Assembly (NCBI RefSeq): GCF_028288465.1 | Contig: NZ_JAQBNR010000059.1 | Location: 19,404-83,403, forward strand | Reading direction: 5' to 3' | DNA length: 64,000 nt | Source: Ferruginibacter sp. | Lineage (GTDB): Bacteria; Bacteroidota; Bacteroidia; Chitinophagales; Chitinophagaceae | Part shown: positions 56,129-64,000 of the stretch, one piece after another | How the letters are laid out: the number at the start of each line of letters is the position of its first letter | Numbering within the stretch: position 1 is the stretch's first letter | Notes under the pieces: model-generated | Database searches by the model: none | What the model was told of the DNA's origin: nothing | Seen by the model: only the letters and a program-made list of their open reading frames with translations | Translations under genes and position numbers: made by a program

Positions 56129-57022
56129 ATGAAATTTTTTACATCTACTCTTGCCCTGGTTTTAATAGCCACGGTTAGTTTCGCCCAATCTGTTTGTCCT
56201 GATTATTTCAGACGTAACAATGGTAATGGAGCCTGCTCTGACGGACAATTAAAACTGTATTATACAACCTGTCCGCCATCCATTCCAATCATCGATTCGG
56301 TTTACTCCAATGGAGTAAAAACCAACATTACTTTTGCTTCGCCAGATGCTTCTAAATGCAGCTCCCAGGGCTTTATCGGTTACTGTGTGGTGGGTGGAAA
56401 TATGCCGCCAGCGTCAACCTGGGCGATCTATTTTCACAACCCCGGATCAACAGATCCGTTTGGTTGCAATGTACCCGAAGGTGGAATTTTACCAATTGGC
56501 ATCAGGACATTTACAGCAACCAGGAACAATAACAGTGTGATCCTTAACTGGCAAACTGCCGCTGAGATAAATGCCCGGCTTTTTGAAATACAAAAAAAAT
56601 CCGGTAACAGCTTTGTAACCGTCGGCAGCATTGCAGCGGCCAATAAAGAAACCGGCAGCAGCTATAGTTACACTGATATTTCAAACGAACAAACCACAGC
56701 TGAATATCGTTTAAAAATGGTGAGCAGTGATGCCGCAATTGCTTATAGCGAAATTCGGGTAGTACGTGGCGCCGGTGCTTCATTTGACTTTACTATTTTC
56801 CCTAACCCTGCTACAAGGAATACCAAAATTGCTTTAGCTGATATTACACAACCTTCAACCATACAGGTAATTGATAACTCCGGAAGGCAGGTAAGATCGA
56901 TCAGTGTGAGGTCAAGCAGTACGATAGAATTAAGCAATCTGCAACCGGGCCTGTACAGGGTACGAATTGTTACGAATAATTCAGGTGAAGCACTTACAAA
57001 AACTTTAACCATTGTTCAATAA
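56129..57022 (+). CDS. Secreted protein with T9SS sorting tail
   Basis: This 297-aa protein has a signal peptide (1-19, ending SFAQ) and a Cys-rich N-terminal part: several Cys in residues 20-120 (VCPDYFRRNNGNGACSDG, TTCPPSIP, SKCSSQGF). A fibronectin-like segment follows (NNSVILNWQTAAEINARLFEI), and then a C-terminal type IX secretion sorting domain of about 75 residues (FTIFPNPATRNTKI, then LSNLQPGLYRVRIVTN). The tail directs export through the T9SS and attachment to the cell surface. The function of the Cys-rich part is not recognised. Confidence 0.86.
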   Translation: MKFFTSTLALVLIATVSFAQSVCPDYFRRNNGNGACSDGQLKLYYTTCPPSIPIIDSVYSNGVKTNITFASPDASKCSSQGFIGYCVVGGNMPPASTWAIYFHNPGSTDPFGCNVPEGGILPIGIRTFTATRNNNSVILNWQTAAEINARLFEIQKKSGNSFVTVGSIAAANKETGSSYSYTDISNEQTTAEYRLKMVSSDAAIAYSEIRVVRGAGASFDFTIFPNPATRNTKIALADITQPSTIQVIDNSGRQVRSISVRSSSTIELSNLQPGLYRVRIVTNNSGEALTKTLTIVQ

Positions 57023-57046
57023 AAACCAACCCGCTTTTAAAATCCC

Positions 57047-57071
57047 AAAGGCTGCCTGTCAGGCAGCCTTT
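57047..57071 (+). terminator. Terminator after T9SS cargo gene
   Basis: AAAGGCTGCCT pairs with AGGCAGCCTTT around a 3-nt loop, 24 nt after the stop codon. The T tract behind it is interrupted, so termination efficiency is uncertain. Confidence 0.7.
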
Positions 57072-57562
57072 CCTTTCATCAGCAGTTAACCCATCAAAAA
57101 AATGAGTTACCCCTGGCGTGTAAGTCTAGTACATCAACGCAAATTTTGGATTTAGCTTTTCTTATCCTCAACCGGAACCAGGGCTTTAAAGTAAAGCGTA
57201 AACTATCCGCTTAAGCCGGTCTTTTTGCACCGAATCTAAATAGCAGGAGATGTGTTTTCCAACGGTATCCCGGGTGAGCCGGGATGAGTTATGGGCACCC
57301 ACAACATGCAATTTATAACCGCCATTTAAATGGTTTGCATTACCTGGGTATAATGTTCTTAGATTTAAATATTTGCTTTTATTGGTTAATAATTTGTTTT
57401 TTATTAAAATATAAATCAATTTCAATAAATATTTAAGCAATTTTAAATAGGGACTAAAAAATATTTAATCGGCGGCTAGTGAAACGCTTTCAGCTTAACA
57501 TATTCTTTAATCAAAATATACTAACGGTTATTCCCTACTGATTTTCCGTACATTCATATACC
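57072..57562. other. Intergenic gap with weak minus-strand ORF
   Basis: There is no certain gene. A minus-strand frame (57186-57440, 84 codons) ends with SSRLTRDTVGKHIS and a basic helix-like stretch that faintly resembles the recognition helix of LuxR-type regulators, but the upstream part is AT-rich and unlike a protein. A hairpin TCCCGG/CCGGGA lies at 57268-57284. The region is otherwise very AT-rich. Confidence 0.3.
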
Positions 57563-58591
57563 ATGACGAACTTAATGAACTCTGAAATAGAATTATCGGC
57601 ATTTTTTGAGCAATCGCCTGACTTGGTTTGTATAGCAGGCAGGGATGGATTTTTCAAATCGGTAAACGAGGTGGTAATTAAAAAACTGGGATACACCATT
57701 GATGAACTGCTGTCGCAACCTATTTCTACATTCATACATGAAGATGACAAAAAAATCACCCATAAACACCGGTCAGCTTTATTGAACGGCAAAGTGCTGC
57801 ACAACTTTGTAAACAGGTATATTTCAAAAAAAGGAGACATTATATGGTTGGAATGGACTTCCCTGTATTTCTCCAAAAGCGGATTGGTGTTCGCCACCGC
57901 AAAAGACATCACGGAAAGGAAACTGGCAGAAACGGATATTGAGCAGCAGTACAACAAATTTAAAAATTTAACGGCCCATTTTAAAAGTGATATTGAAAAA
58001 GACAGAAAATACCTGACCTACGAATTGCATGAAGAACTGGCACAATTGACAGCCGCCATTAAAATGAATATTGAATCTGTTGCTATGAACACGCCTTTGC
58101 TACCGGAGCCTTCCAAAGTGGCGGTAGAAAAAGCTTTGGTTATTTCCCAAATGCTGATTAAAACACTGCAGCGGATTTCTTTTTCCATTAGTCCGAACGT
58201 ATTGCATGAATTCGGCCTGAATGCTGCACTGGAATGGCTTTCTACAGAATTTTCCCTGTTACATAATATACCATGTACATTTAACAATAACTATGGAGAA
58301 GAACTGTTAACCAAGGAAATTCAAACAGATTTTTTTCGGATTTGCCAGGAGTCGTTAAAAAATGTGCAGGACCATGCCAACGCCAAAAGTGTACACATCA
58401 GGATTGAAGAAGTCAATGATAAAATCAGGCTTTCTATCAAAGATGATGGTGATGGATTTGATATTACCCAGCAGAAAGAAACACCGGGCTTTGTAAGTAT
58501 GCGGGAACGCGTAAACTCTATTAATGGCGAGTTACTTATTGAAAGTGAACCTGAAACAGGCACTGGAATATTTGTTACAATTGCAAAATAA
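57563..58591 (+). CDS. PAS-domain sensor histidine kinase, NarL-partner type
   Basis: This 342-aa soluble kinase has no membrane helix. A PAS domain (about 8-122) shows QSPDLVCIAGRDGFFKSVN and ends in AKDITERKLAE. The dimerisation and phosphoacceptor region is of the HisKA_3 type: YELHEELAQ with His156. The ATPase domain follows with the N box (FRICQESLKNVQDHA), DDGDGFD and GFVSMRERVNSINGE. Such kinases act on LuxR-family response regulators, but no regulator gene is adjacent, so it is an orphan kinase. PAS may sense redox, a ligand or light; the bound cofactor cannot be read from sequence. Confidence 0.9.
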   Translation: MTNLMNSEIELSAFFEQSPDLVCIAGRDGFFKSVNEVVIKKLGYTIDELLSQPISTFIHEDDKKITHKHRSALLNGKVLHNFVNRYISKKGDIIWLEWTSLYFSKSGLVFATAKDITERKLAETDIEQQYNKFKNLTAHFKSDIEKDRKYLTYELHEELAQLTAAIKMNIESVAMNTPLLPEPSKVAVEKALVISQMLIKTLQRISFSISPNVLHEFGLNAALEWLSTEFSLLHNIPCTFNNNYGEELLTKEIQTDFFRICQESLKNVQDHANAKSVHIRIEEVNDKIRLSIKDDGDGFDITQQKETPGFVSMRERVNSINGELLIESEPETGTGIFVTIAK

Positions 58592-58614
58592 AAGTACCTG
58601 AGATTGGCTTTTCA

Positions 58615-59496
58615 TCAGTCAAAAATATCCGAAGACAAATAACGATCTCCCCTATCGCAGATGATAGCTACAATTACCCCGGACGTTAACTCTTTTGACA
58701 ATTCAATAGCAGCATGTACTGCGCCGCCACTGCTTAACCCGCTAAACACGGCCTCTTCCCTGGCCAGTTTTTTTGTCATTTTACGGGCATCTTTTTCATC
58801 AACTTCAATAATACGATCTACCCTTTTACGATCGAATATTTTTGGTAAATAGGCTTCCGGCCATTTGCGAATGCCGGGAATCTGCGATCCGTCAGTTGGC
58901 TGGCAGCCAACAATCTGGATGCCGGTATTTTGTTCCTTTAAGTATCTTGATACGCCCATAATAGTACCAGTAGTGCCCATGGCAGATACAAAATGGGTGA
59001 TGGTGCCCGCCGTATCCCGCCAAATTTCGGGGCCCGTAGTTTTATAGTGCATGCCGGCATTATCTGGATTACCAAATTGGTTCAGCATAAAATAACCACC
59101 TTTTGCTACCTGGGCATTTGCATAATCAATACTGCCCTCAATAGACCGTTCCTTCGGTGTAAGAATTACCCTGGCTCCAAAGGCCTGCATGGTGAGCACT
59201 CTTTCACGGGTAGAATTTTCAGGCATTACCAATTCTATCGGCACTTTAAACAAACTGGCTATCATCGCTAAAGCAATACCTGTATTGCCGCTCGTAGCTT
59301 CTATCAATGTAATACCTTCTCTTATCTCACCCCTGTCCAGCGCGCCTTTGATCATGCCGTAGGCAGCCCGGTCTTTTACGCTTCCACCAGGGTTGTTTCC
59401 CTCCAGCTTGCCATAAATACTTACATTTTTATTTACACTTACCTGGTCTAGTTTAACCATGGGTGTATTTCCTACCAAGTCTAATATTCCTGCCAT
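58615..59496 (-). CDS. cysM: Cysteine synthase B
   Basis: This 293-aa O-acetylserine sulfhydrylase makes cysteine from O-acetylserine and sulfide or thiosulfate with PLP. The PLP lysine is Lys41 in NPGGSVKDRAAYGM. The phosphate-binding loop is EATSGNTGIALAM, the FNQFGNP-like loop is LNQFGNPDN, and GTTGTIMGVSRYLKE is the conserved glycine loop; a serine in FSGLSSGGAVHAA holds the pyridine nitrogen. The shorter length and the EGNNPGGSVKDR form favour CysM over CysK. It starts at ATG 59496 and is convergent with the histidine kinase gene, with about 24 nt between stops. Confidence 0.95.
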   Translation of the reverse strand: MAGILDLVGNTPMVKLDQVSVNKNVSIYGKLEGNNPGGSVKDRAAYGMIKGALDRGEIREGITLIEATSGNTGIALAMIASLFKVPIELVMPENSTRERVLTMQAFGARVILTPKERSIEGSIDYANAQVAKGGYFMLNQFGNPDNAGMHYKTTGPEIWRDTAGTITHFVSAMGTTGTIMGVSRYLKEQNTGIQIVGCQPTDGSQIPGIRKWPEAYLPKIFDRKRVDRIIEVDEKDARKMTKKLAREEAVFSGLSSGGAVHAAIELSKELTSGVIVAIICDRGDRYLSSDIFD

Positions 59497-59711
59497 TTTG
59501 TTCAGATATTATTGCTAAGCTACACGTTTGAGATAATAGGTAGCAATTGATTAAAAAAGATACTGAAGAACTTACAGCAGTTCTTTAGTATGCAGCAAGA
59601 TAAAATCTCTTACTAAATTACGTTATCGCAATTGGAAATTTTTTGGCCATAAGCGTTAAAGTTTTTCACTGGTCGCATTTTTATCAGAATGAAAATGTTA
59701 ATTACATTCTT

Positions 59712-60464
59712 TTATGGATGGTTCCTGAAATCGAAACTTTGGTAGTAGGATAGCCTGAAAGCGTTAATACTTTTATATTGATTGCCGGCGGCCAGTTGCT
59801 GAAATATATTCAGGTAACCAAACTGAATATTTGAAATGGGCGTTGTCTGAATTTTGAGCCCCATATAGAAACGATTTTGATCAAAATAATTATACACAAT
59901 CTGTTTGCCCGCATTTACATTAATCTCATCATTTACAATCAGGGTAATAGCTCCCGGTTTTGTTTCTTTTTTATCAAGCGGTAACTCATAGCGCCAGTTA
60001 TAACGCAACCGGTAATTAAAATTATATCCATCGGCCAGCGTATTGTCATTTAAAATTTTGTGCCGGAATCTCTCTTCCAGCCGAACCCAATGTACCATTC
60101 TTTTTCTGCCATAGCGGGCATCCCATTGTATCTGTTGCCACGGGCGACGTTCTGGTTGTGACACATTTTTGTGATTGTCGCCGGGGAAATAACTGGCCCA
60201 CGCAAATCCAGCTGTTAATTTAGTGGTATTGGAAACATAGTAAGTAACGCCTACCCGAATGATGCCAACCGAAAGATTTTTGACAAAATGCTCCTTCGTA
60301 CGTAATTGAAAGTCTGTCCACGTGCCCCATTTATCGCTTAACCTTGCCTGGTTGAAATATGCAAACCATGTCTCATCCAGGTGTTGTATATTTTTTGTTG
60401 TTTGAGCCATCAATACAGCTCCGGTAAAAAAAATAAATACCCATGAAAAAATATATTTCAGCAT
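59712..60464 (-). CDS. DUF2490 outer-membrane-type protein
   Basis: This 250-aa secreted protein has a signal peptide (1-20, ending VLMAQ) and a DUF2490 domain. Alternating hydrophobic beta-strands with many aromatic residues (TWTDFQLRTKEHF, VGVTYYVSNTTKLTAGFAW, YNFNYRLRYNWRYEL) end in YYQSFDFRNHP, as in a small outer-membrane barrel. The function of the family is unknown. It lies upstream of the RND efflux operon on the same strand, but a terminator-like hairpin at 60480-60512 separates the two, so the genes are probably not co-transcribed. Confidence 0.83.
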   Translation of the reverse strand: MLKYIFSWVFIFFTGAVLMAQTTKNIQHLDETWFAYFNQARLSDKWGTWTDFQLRTKEHFVKNLSVGIIRVGVTYYVSNTTKLTAGFAWASYFPGDNHKNVSQPERRPWQQIQWDARYGRKRMVHWVRLEERFRHKILNDNTLADGYNFNYRLRYNWRYELPLDKKETKPGAITLIVNDEINVNAGKQIVYNYFDQNRFYMGLKIQTTPISNIQFGYLNIFQQLAAGNQYKSINAFRLSYYQSFDFRNHP

Positions 60465-60479
60465 CCAATCAATTTATAT

Positions 60480-60512
60480 AAAAAAGAGTGCAAATATAGC
60501 GCACTCTTTTTT
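60480..60512 (-). terminator. Terminator of RND efflux genes
   Basis: AAAAAAGAGTGC pairs with GCACTCTTTTTT around AAATATAGC. On the minus strand it lies about 25 nt past the stop of the efflux adaptor gene, ahead of the DUF2490 gene start. Confidence 0.85.
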
Positions 60513-60536
60513 ATATAAAACCGCGTCCCTAAAGCA

Positions 60537-61604
60537 TCAGGTTGTTTCTTTTATTTCATCGTTGGCTACTGCAATCACCTGGTCGCCGGCTTTTAAGGCA
60601 CCAAACACTTCAATTTTATTAGCCGTTTGATTGCCCGTGCTGACATCAACCTTAGTGATTTTATCGCCATTCATCACCAGTACATATTTTCTTTCGGTAG
60701 AAGTAACCACCGCCGATTTTGGTACGAACAATGCCTCCACATTGCCTTTGGAATACAACAGCACGTCTGCAAACATGCCAGGAGCAAGCGCACCATCCTT
60801 GTTGGGCACATCCACTTCCATTCGCTCGCTGCGGTATTGGGCGTTTACATTCATGGAAGAACGGTTGATATTGCCGGTAAGTTTCTTGCCTTGCAGGGCG
60901 CTAACGTAAAAAGATACCGTGTCTTTATTTTTCAGGTTACCCGCCAATGCCTCGGGTATGTCTACCTGTAAACGCAGGTGATCAATTTGTTTCAATTCCA
61001 GCATGGGCTTGTCTTTCGCCGATGCACTTACCAGCGCTCCCGGATGTACGTTTCTTTCGGTAATAACACCGGCGAAAGGCGCTACCACTTTTAAGTAATC
61101 CAGCATGGTTTGCTGCATTTGCCAGTTGGCTTTTTCTGCATTGCTTACCGCACTGTCTGCCTCCATTTTTGCTTTTATGCTGGAGAGATCGAGTGGGGAA
61201 ATTGCACCGACGGTTTTAGCTGCTTCCAGCAAGCGCTGGTAGCGTTCTTTGTCAATTGCAAAATCTGCTTTGGTGCGGGCGTATTTTTCCCTTGCCTGTA
61301 AGGCAGCCTGCACCAATTCCGGGGCTTCCAGCACCATCAGCAGGGTGCCTTTCGCAACTCTTGAACCAATATCCACTTGTACCGTTTTTACATAACCGTT
61401 CACTTTAGGAAATATGCTCACTTCCTGGAAGGCTGCCAGTTGTGCGGGCAGTTTTATAGTAGATGCCACGCCACCCTTTTCAACTGTAGCAAGCGCATAC
61501 TTAGTTGCAGCGGCTTTCGGCTCTATGGTTTTATTGGGTGCTGCATTGTTGGAAGAGCAGGAATAAATCCCAAAAAATAAAAATGGAAAAATAAAATATT
61601 TCAT
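60537..61604 (-). CDS. RND efflux periplasmic adaptor lipoprotein
   Basis: This membrane-fusion protein joins an inner-membrane RND pump to an outer-membrane channel. It has 355 aa from ATG 61604, with a lipobox GIYSC (Cys16). The frame is open upstream to 61724, overlapping the permease gene, but the signal peptide begins at 61604. Domains are as expected: a beta-barrel and lipoyl half at SIFPKVNGYVKTVQVDIGSRV, an alpha hairpin at about 95-165 (AREKYARTKADFAIDKERYQ), the second lipoyl half (VVAPFAGVITERNVHPGALV), and a C-terminal part with VPKSAVV. It lies 10 nt behind the permease gene, so the two form an operon. Confidence 0.93.
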   Translation of the reverse strand: MKYFIFPFLFFGIYSCSSNNAAPNKTIEPKAAATKYALATVEKGGVASTIKLPAQLAAFQEVSIFPKVNGYVKTVQVDIGSRVAKGTLLMVLEAPELVQAALQAREKYARTKADFAIDKERYQRLLEAAKTVGAISPLDLSSIKAKMEADSAVSNAEKANWQMQQTMLDYLKVVAPFAGVITERNVHPGALVSASAKDKPMLELKQIDHLRLQVDIPEALAGNLKNKDTVSFYVSALQGKKLTGNINRSSMNVNAQYRSERMEVDVPNKDGALAPGMFADVLLYSKGNVEALFVPKSAVVTSTERKYVLVMNGDKITKVDVSTGNQTANKIEVFGALKAGDQVIAVANDEIKETT

Positions 61605-61614
61605 GTTGATAAAT

Positions 61615-64000
61615 TTAATTGTTACTATTTTCTGGTAATAAAGACACGGATCCAAAAGACGCTTTTTGCCGAACCCAGCCATATACCAGGGGTACAATAA
61701 ATAAGGCCGCAAAAGTGGATGCAATAAGACCGCCGATTACTGCACGGCCCAGCGGTGCCGACTGATCACCTGCTTCTCCCAGCCCGCTGGCCATGGGTAT
61801 CATACCGGCAATCATGGCAAGGCTCGTCATTAAAATGGGGCGCAACCGCACGCTGGCTGCAACTGTAGCTGCTTTAAATGGATCTTTGTATTGCAAGCGC
61901 AAAGCCTCTGCGTTGGTTACAATCAGGATGGCATTGGCTACTGATACACCCGTACTCATAATAATGCCCATGTATGATTGCAGGTTTAATGTGGCACCAG
62001 TAGCCAGCAGCAATAACAGCGCTCCCAACAATACAGCCGGGATAGTTGATAACACCGCAACAGATACACCAAAAGATTGATAGTTGGCAGCCAGCAATAA
62101 TAATATCACCACGATGGCAACCAGCAAACCTGTTTGTAAAGAGTCCAGCGTTTCTGTTAATAAAGATGACATGCCTTTTACATCGGCCACCAAACCCTTT
62201 GGCGGTGTACCTAACGCCGTGATGGTTTTTTGTATTGCCGTGGTGGCGGTGCCGAGATCTTTTTTATAAATGTTGGCACTCACTGTTAAAAAACGGCGTG
62301 GCCCGGCACGATCATATTCACCTGGCAATGTATCCACCGTCATTTGTGCAATGTCAGATAAAATGGGTCTTGATTTTCCTTTTACCAGCGAAATAGATTG
62401 CAATTGTTCAATGGAGTTCATCAGGTATTCCGGCACCTGTACTTGCACCTGGTAAGTGTACGCAACTTTCTGATCAAGCCATTGTACTTTTTCGGTAAAG
62501 CGGCTGGAAGAAGTAGCATCGGTAATACTCCTGGCCACTTCGTTCAGGTTAAGCCCCATCTGCGCCAAACGAAAACGATCAATGTTGATTTTTATGGTTG
62601 GGAATTTTAAAGGCTGCGCTATTTGAACATCCCGCAGGTAACTGATTTGTTTCAGGCTATCCACCAACCTCTCTGCGTACAATTTTAGTTCATCAAAATT
62701 TTTACCGGCTACCCTTACTTCAATAGGTGTGGAAGCTCCCTGGGCCATGATCTTTTCTGTTAATTCTATGGGCTCAAAAGAGATGTTCAGCAAGGGGTAA
62801 GCCGCTTTTATATTCTGCCTTAATTTATCTTTTAATTCATCCAGGTTGGCCTTGTAATTTTCTTCCAGGTTAATCTGCAGTATAGCTTCATGTGTACCGC
62901 TGTTAAAGATGTATAGGTTACTGGATCCATAACTGCTCGGTATTAAACCCACGTAGGCAGAACTGATTTTTACATTGCCATTGGTAGTTTTATCAATCAC
63001 ATCCAGCACACCTTTTGTTGCTCTTTCGGTTTCCTCCAGCCGCGTACCATCAGGTTCCTTAATCCTTATTTGTAACTGACCGTTATTGGTTTTCGGCAAC
63101 AAATCTTTTCCAATAAAAACAAAGCAGGCTCCTGCCGCCGCCAGTGATAAAACAAGGTACACCAACACGATTGGCTTCCGTTTAGGCATCCAGTTTTCAA
63201 GTCTGTTTGCAAGTGACATTTTTATGCGTTGAAAAAATCCGTTCTCCTCCGGATGCTTTTTATCTTCCGCATTGTGCAGATTGATTTCGGTAATCTCCTT
63301 ATCATCCAACGCCAGTCCGGCATGAGCGTGCTGCTGCTCGTGATGATACTGAAACATGCCTTCTTTTAATAACCAGTTGGCAATAACCGGCACCAATGTT
63401 TGGGCTGCGATGAATGAAACAATCATCGCAAAACCGATGGATAAAGAGAGCGGCAGGAACATCGCTTTAGGCACGCCATTCATTACAAAAGACGGTGCAA
63501 ATACGGCAAGGATACACAATAAGATCAGCAACAATGGAAAAGAAATTTCTTCACAAGCATCCAGGATAGCCTGCCGTTTATTCTTACCCATCTCCAGGTG
63601 CTGGTGTATATTTTCAATGGTTACCGTGGCCTGGTCAACCAATACTCCAATGGCCAAGGCAAGGCCACTCAGCGTCATAATATTGATGGATTGACCGGCA
63701 AGATTAAGAAACAATACGCTGCTCAATATGGCCACCGGAATGGTAATCACCACCACCAAACTGCTTCTCCAATCCTTTAAAAACAGTAACACCATCAGGC
63801 CCGTAAGTATAGCGCCCAGTATACCTTCCGTCATCAGACTTTTTACAGCGTTGATCACAAATACCGACTGATCAAATTCGTAGCCGATGTTGACATCATC
63901 CGGCAACAGGCTCTGCATTTCGGGCAGTTTGCTTTTTAAGGATTGCACCACAGCCCAGGTGGAAGCATCTGCCGTTTTTACCACGGGGATATATACCGAA
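61615..64000 (-). CDS. RND efflux permease, 5' end outside window
   Basis: This inner-membrane proton-driven RND transporter of the HAE/AcrB type is cut by the window edge. About 794 residues are visible, from periplasmic loop 1 to the C-terminus. The transmembrane segment around AILSSVLFLNLAGQSINIMTLSGLALAIGVLVDQATVTIENI carries the acidic residues and GxxVD-type motif of the proton relay (helix 4). The second periplasmic domain and the C-terminal membrane block (MGIIMSTGVSVANAILIVTN, then ILMTSLAMIAGMIPMA) are complete. A His-rich loop near residue 230 (QYHHEQQHAHAGL) is unusual and hints at metal handling. The adaptor gene follows on the same strand; no outer-membrane channel gene is in view. 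Confidence 0.93.
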   Translation of the reverse strand, partial: SVYIPVVKTADASTWAVVQSLKSKLPEMQSLLPDDVNIGYEFDQSVFVINAVKSLMTEGILGAILTGLMVLLFLKDWRSSLVVVITIPVAILSSVLFLNLAGQSINIMTLSGLALAIGVLVDQATVTIENIHQHLEMGKNKRQAILDACEEISFPLLLILLCILAVFAPSFVMNGVPKAMFLPLSLSIGFAMIVSFIAAQTLVPVIANWLLKEGMFQYHHEQQHAHAGLALDDKEITEINLHNAEDKKHPEENGFFQRIKMSLANRLENWMPKRKPIVLVYLVLSLAAAGACFVFIGKDLLPKTNNGQLQIRIKEPDGTRLEETERATKGVLDVIDKTTNGNVKISSAYVGLIPSSYGSSNLYIFNSGTHEAILQINLEENYKANLDELKDKLRQNIKAAYPLLNISFEPIELTEKIMAQGASTPIEVRVAGKNFDELKLYAERLVDSLKQISYLRDVQIAQPLKFPTIKINIDRFRLAQMGLNLNEVARSITDATSSSRFTEKVQWLDQKVAYTYQVQVQVPEYLMNSIEQLQSISLVKGKSRPILSDIAQMTVDTLPGEYDRAGPRRFLTVSANIYKKDLGTATTAIQKTITALGTPPKGLVADVKGMSSLLTETLDSLQTGLLVAIVVILLLLAANYQSFGVSVAVLSTIPAVLLGALLLLLATGATLNLQSYMGIIMSTGVSVANAILIVTNAEALRLQYKDPFKAATVAASVRLRPILMTSLAMIAGMIPMASGLGEAGDQSAPLGRAVIGGLIASTFAALFIVPLVYGWVRQKASFGSVSLLPENSNN

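Noticed and set aside
1..64000. CRISPR array, prophage or insertion sequence
   Set aside because: No regularly spaced repeats, integrase, transposase or phage structural genes were seen in either strand.

Overview
The window looks like chromosomal DNA of a Bacteroidota member, most likely family Chitinophagaceae. The support is: a type IX secretion sorting tail on one protein, very large Oar-like TonB-dependent receptors, lipoproteins with Cys-Lys-Lys after the lipobox, AT-rich leaders without Shine-Dalgarno motifs, and several matches to the Bacteroidota promoter form TTTG - about 19 nt - TAnnTTTG. Placement below phylum level is inference from overall protein character. No phage, plasmid, insertion sequence or CRISPR array was seen. 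The content is mostly housekeeping and cell-envelope genes, with patches of decayed genes and dispersed repeats.

Left part (1-10 kb): the 3' part of a gamma-glutamyltransferase gene, a small membrane ORF, a PLP-dependent Cys/Met-metabolism enzyme, a DinB-like (DUF1572) pseudogene with a nonsense codon and a frameshift, a giant TamB-like protein and, convergent to it, ribBA. 10-20 kb: two tandem paralogous Oar-like TonB-dependent receptors, with a dipeptidyl peptidase IV gene pointing towards them. 20-30 kb: an S4 RNA-binding protein, trmD, tRNA-Glu(TTC), a two-domain fasciclin lipoprotein, a probable bacterial pentameric ligand-gated ion channel homologue, small membrane proteins, a beta-CASP metallo-hydrolase, a flavin-reductase-like protein, an unknown membrane protein, a DUF4442 hotdog protein, a secreted thioredoxin-like protein and an NAD(P)-binding reductase.

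30-45 kb, almost all on the minus strand: a membrane-anchored papain-like protease, penicillin-binding protein 1C, a DUF1016/YhcG PD-(D/E)XK nuclease and a giant alpha-2-macroglobulin lipoprotein, then DoxX-like and MFS membrane proteins. Alpha-2-macroglobulin and PBP1C are commonly neighbours in bacteria; here the nuclease gene and repeat DNA sit between them. 45-64 kb: lysA, scpB, an isolated atpG, secA, a secreted-repeat lipoprotein, a two-gene ABC transporter, a T9SS cargo protein, an orphan PAS histidine kinase, cysM, a DUF2490 protein, and an RND efflux adaptor and permease, the permease running off the right edge.

The least expected structure is a dispersed intergenic repeat of about 50-60 nt. 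It has five copies (30460, 36034, 41911, 42987, 52629). The two ends are conserved, GTACAAGAGTGCGACGC-like and AGCCCGGACAAAAA-like, and the middle varies. Four of the five lie in the same orientation just downstream of a stop codon. A separate cluster of nested palindromes (42061-42225) resembles REP/BIME elements. Other notable items are the channel homologue, the interrupted alpha-2-macroglobulin/PBP1C pair, and a palindrome present both inside the nuclease gene and in the adjacent gap.
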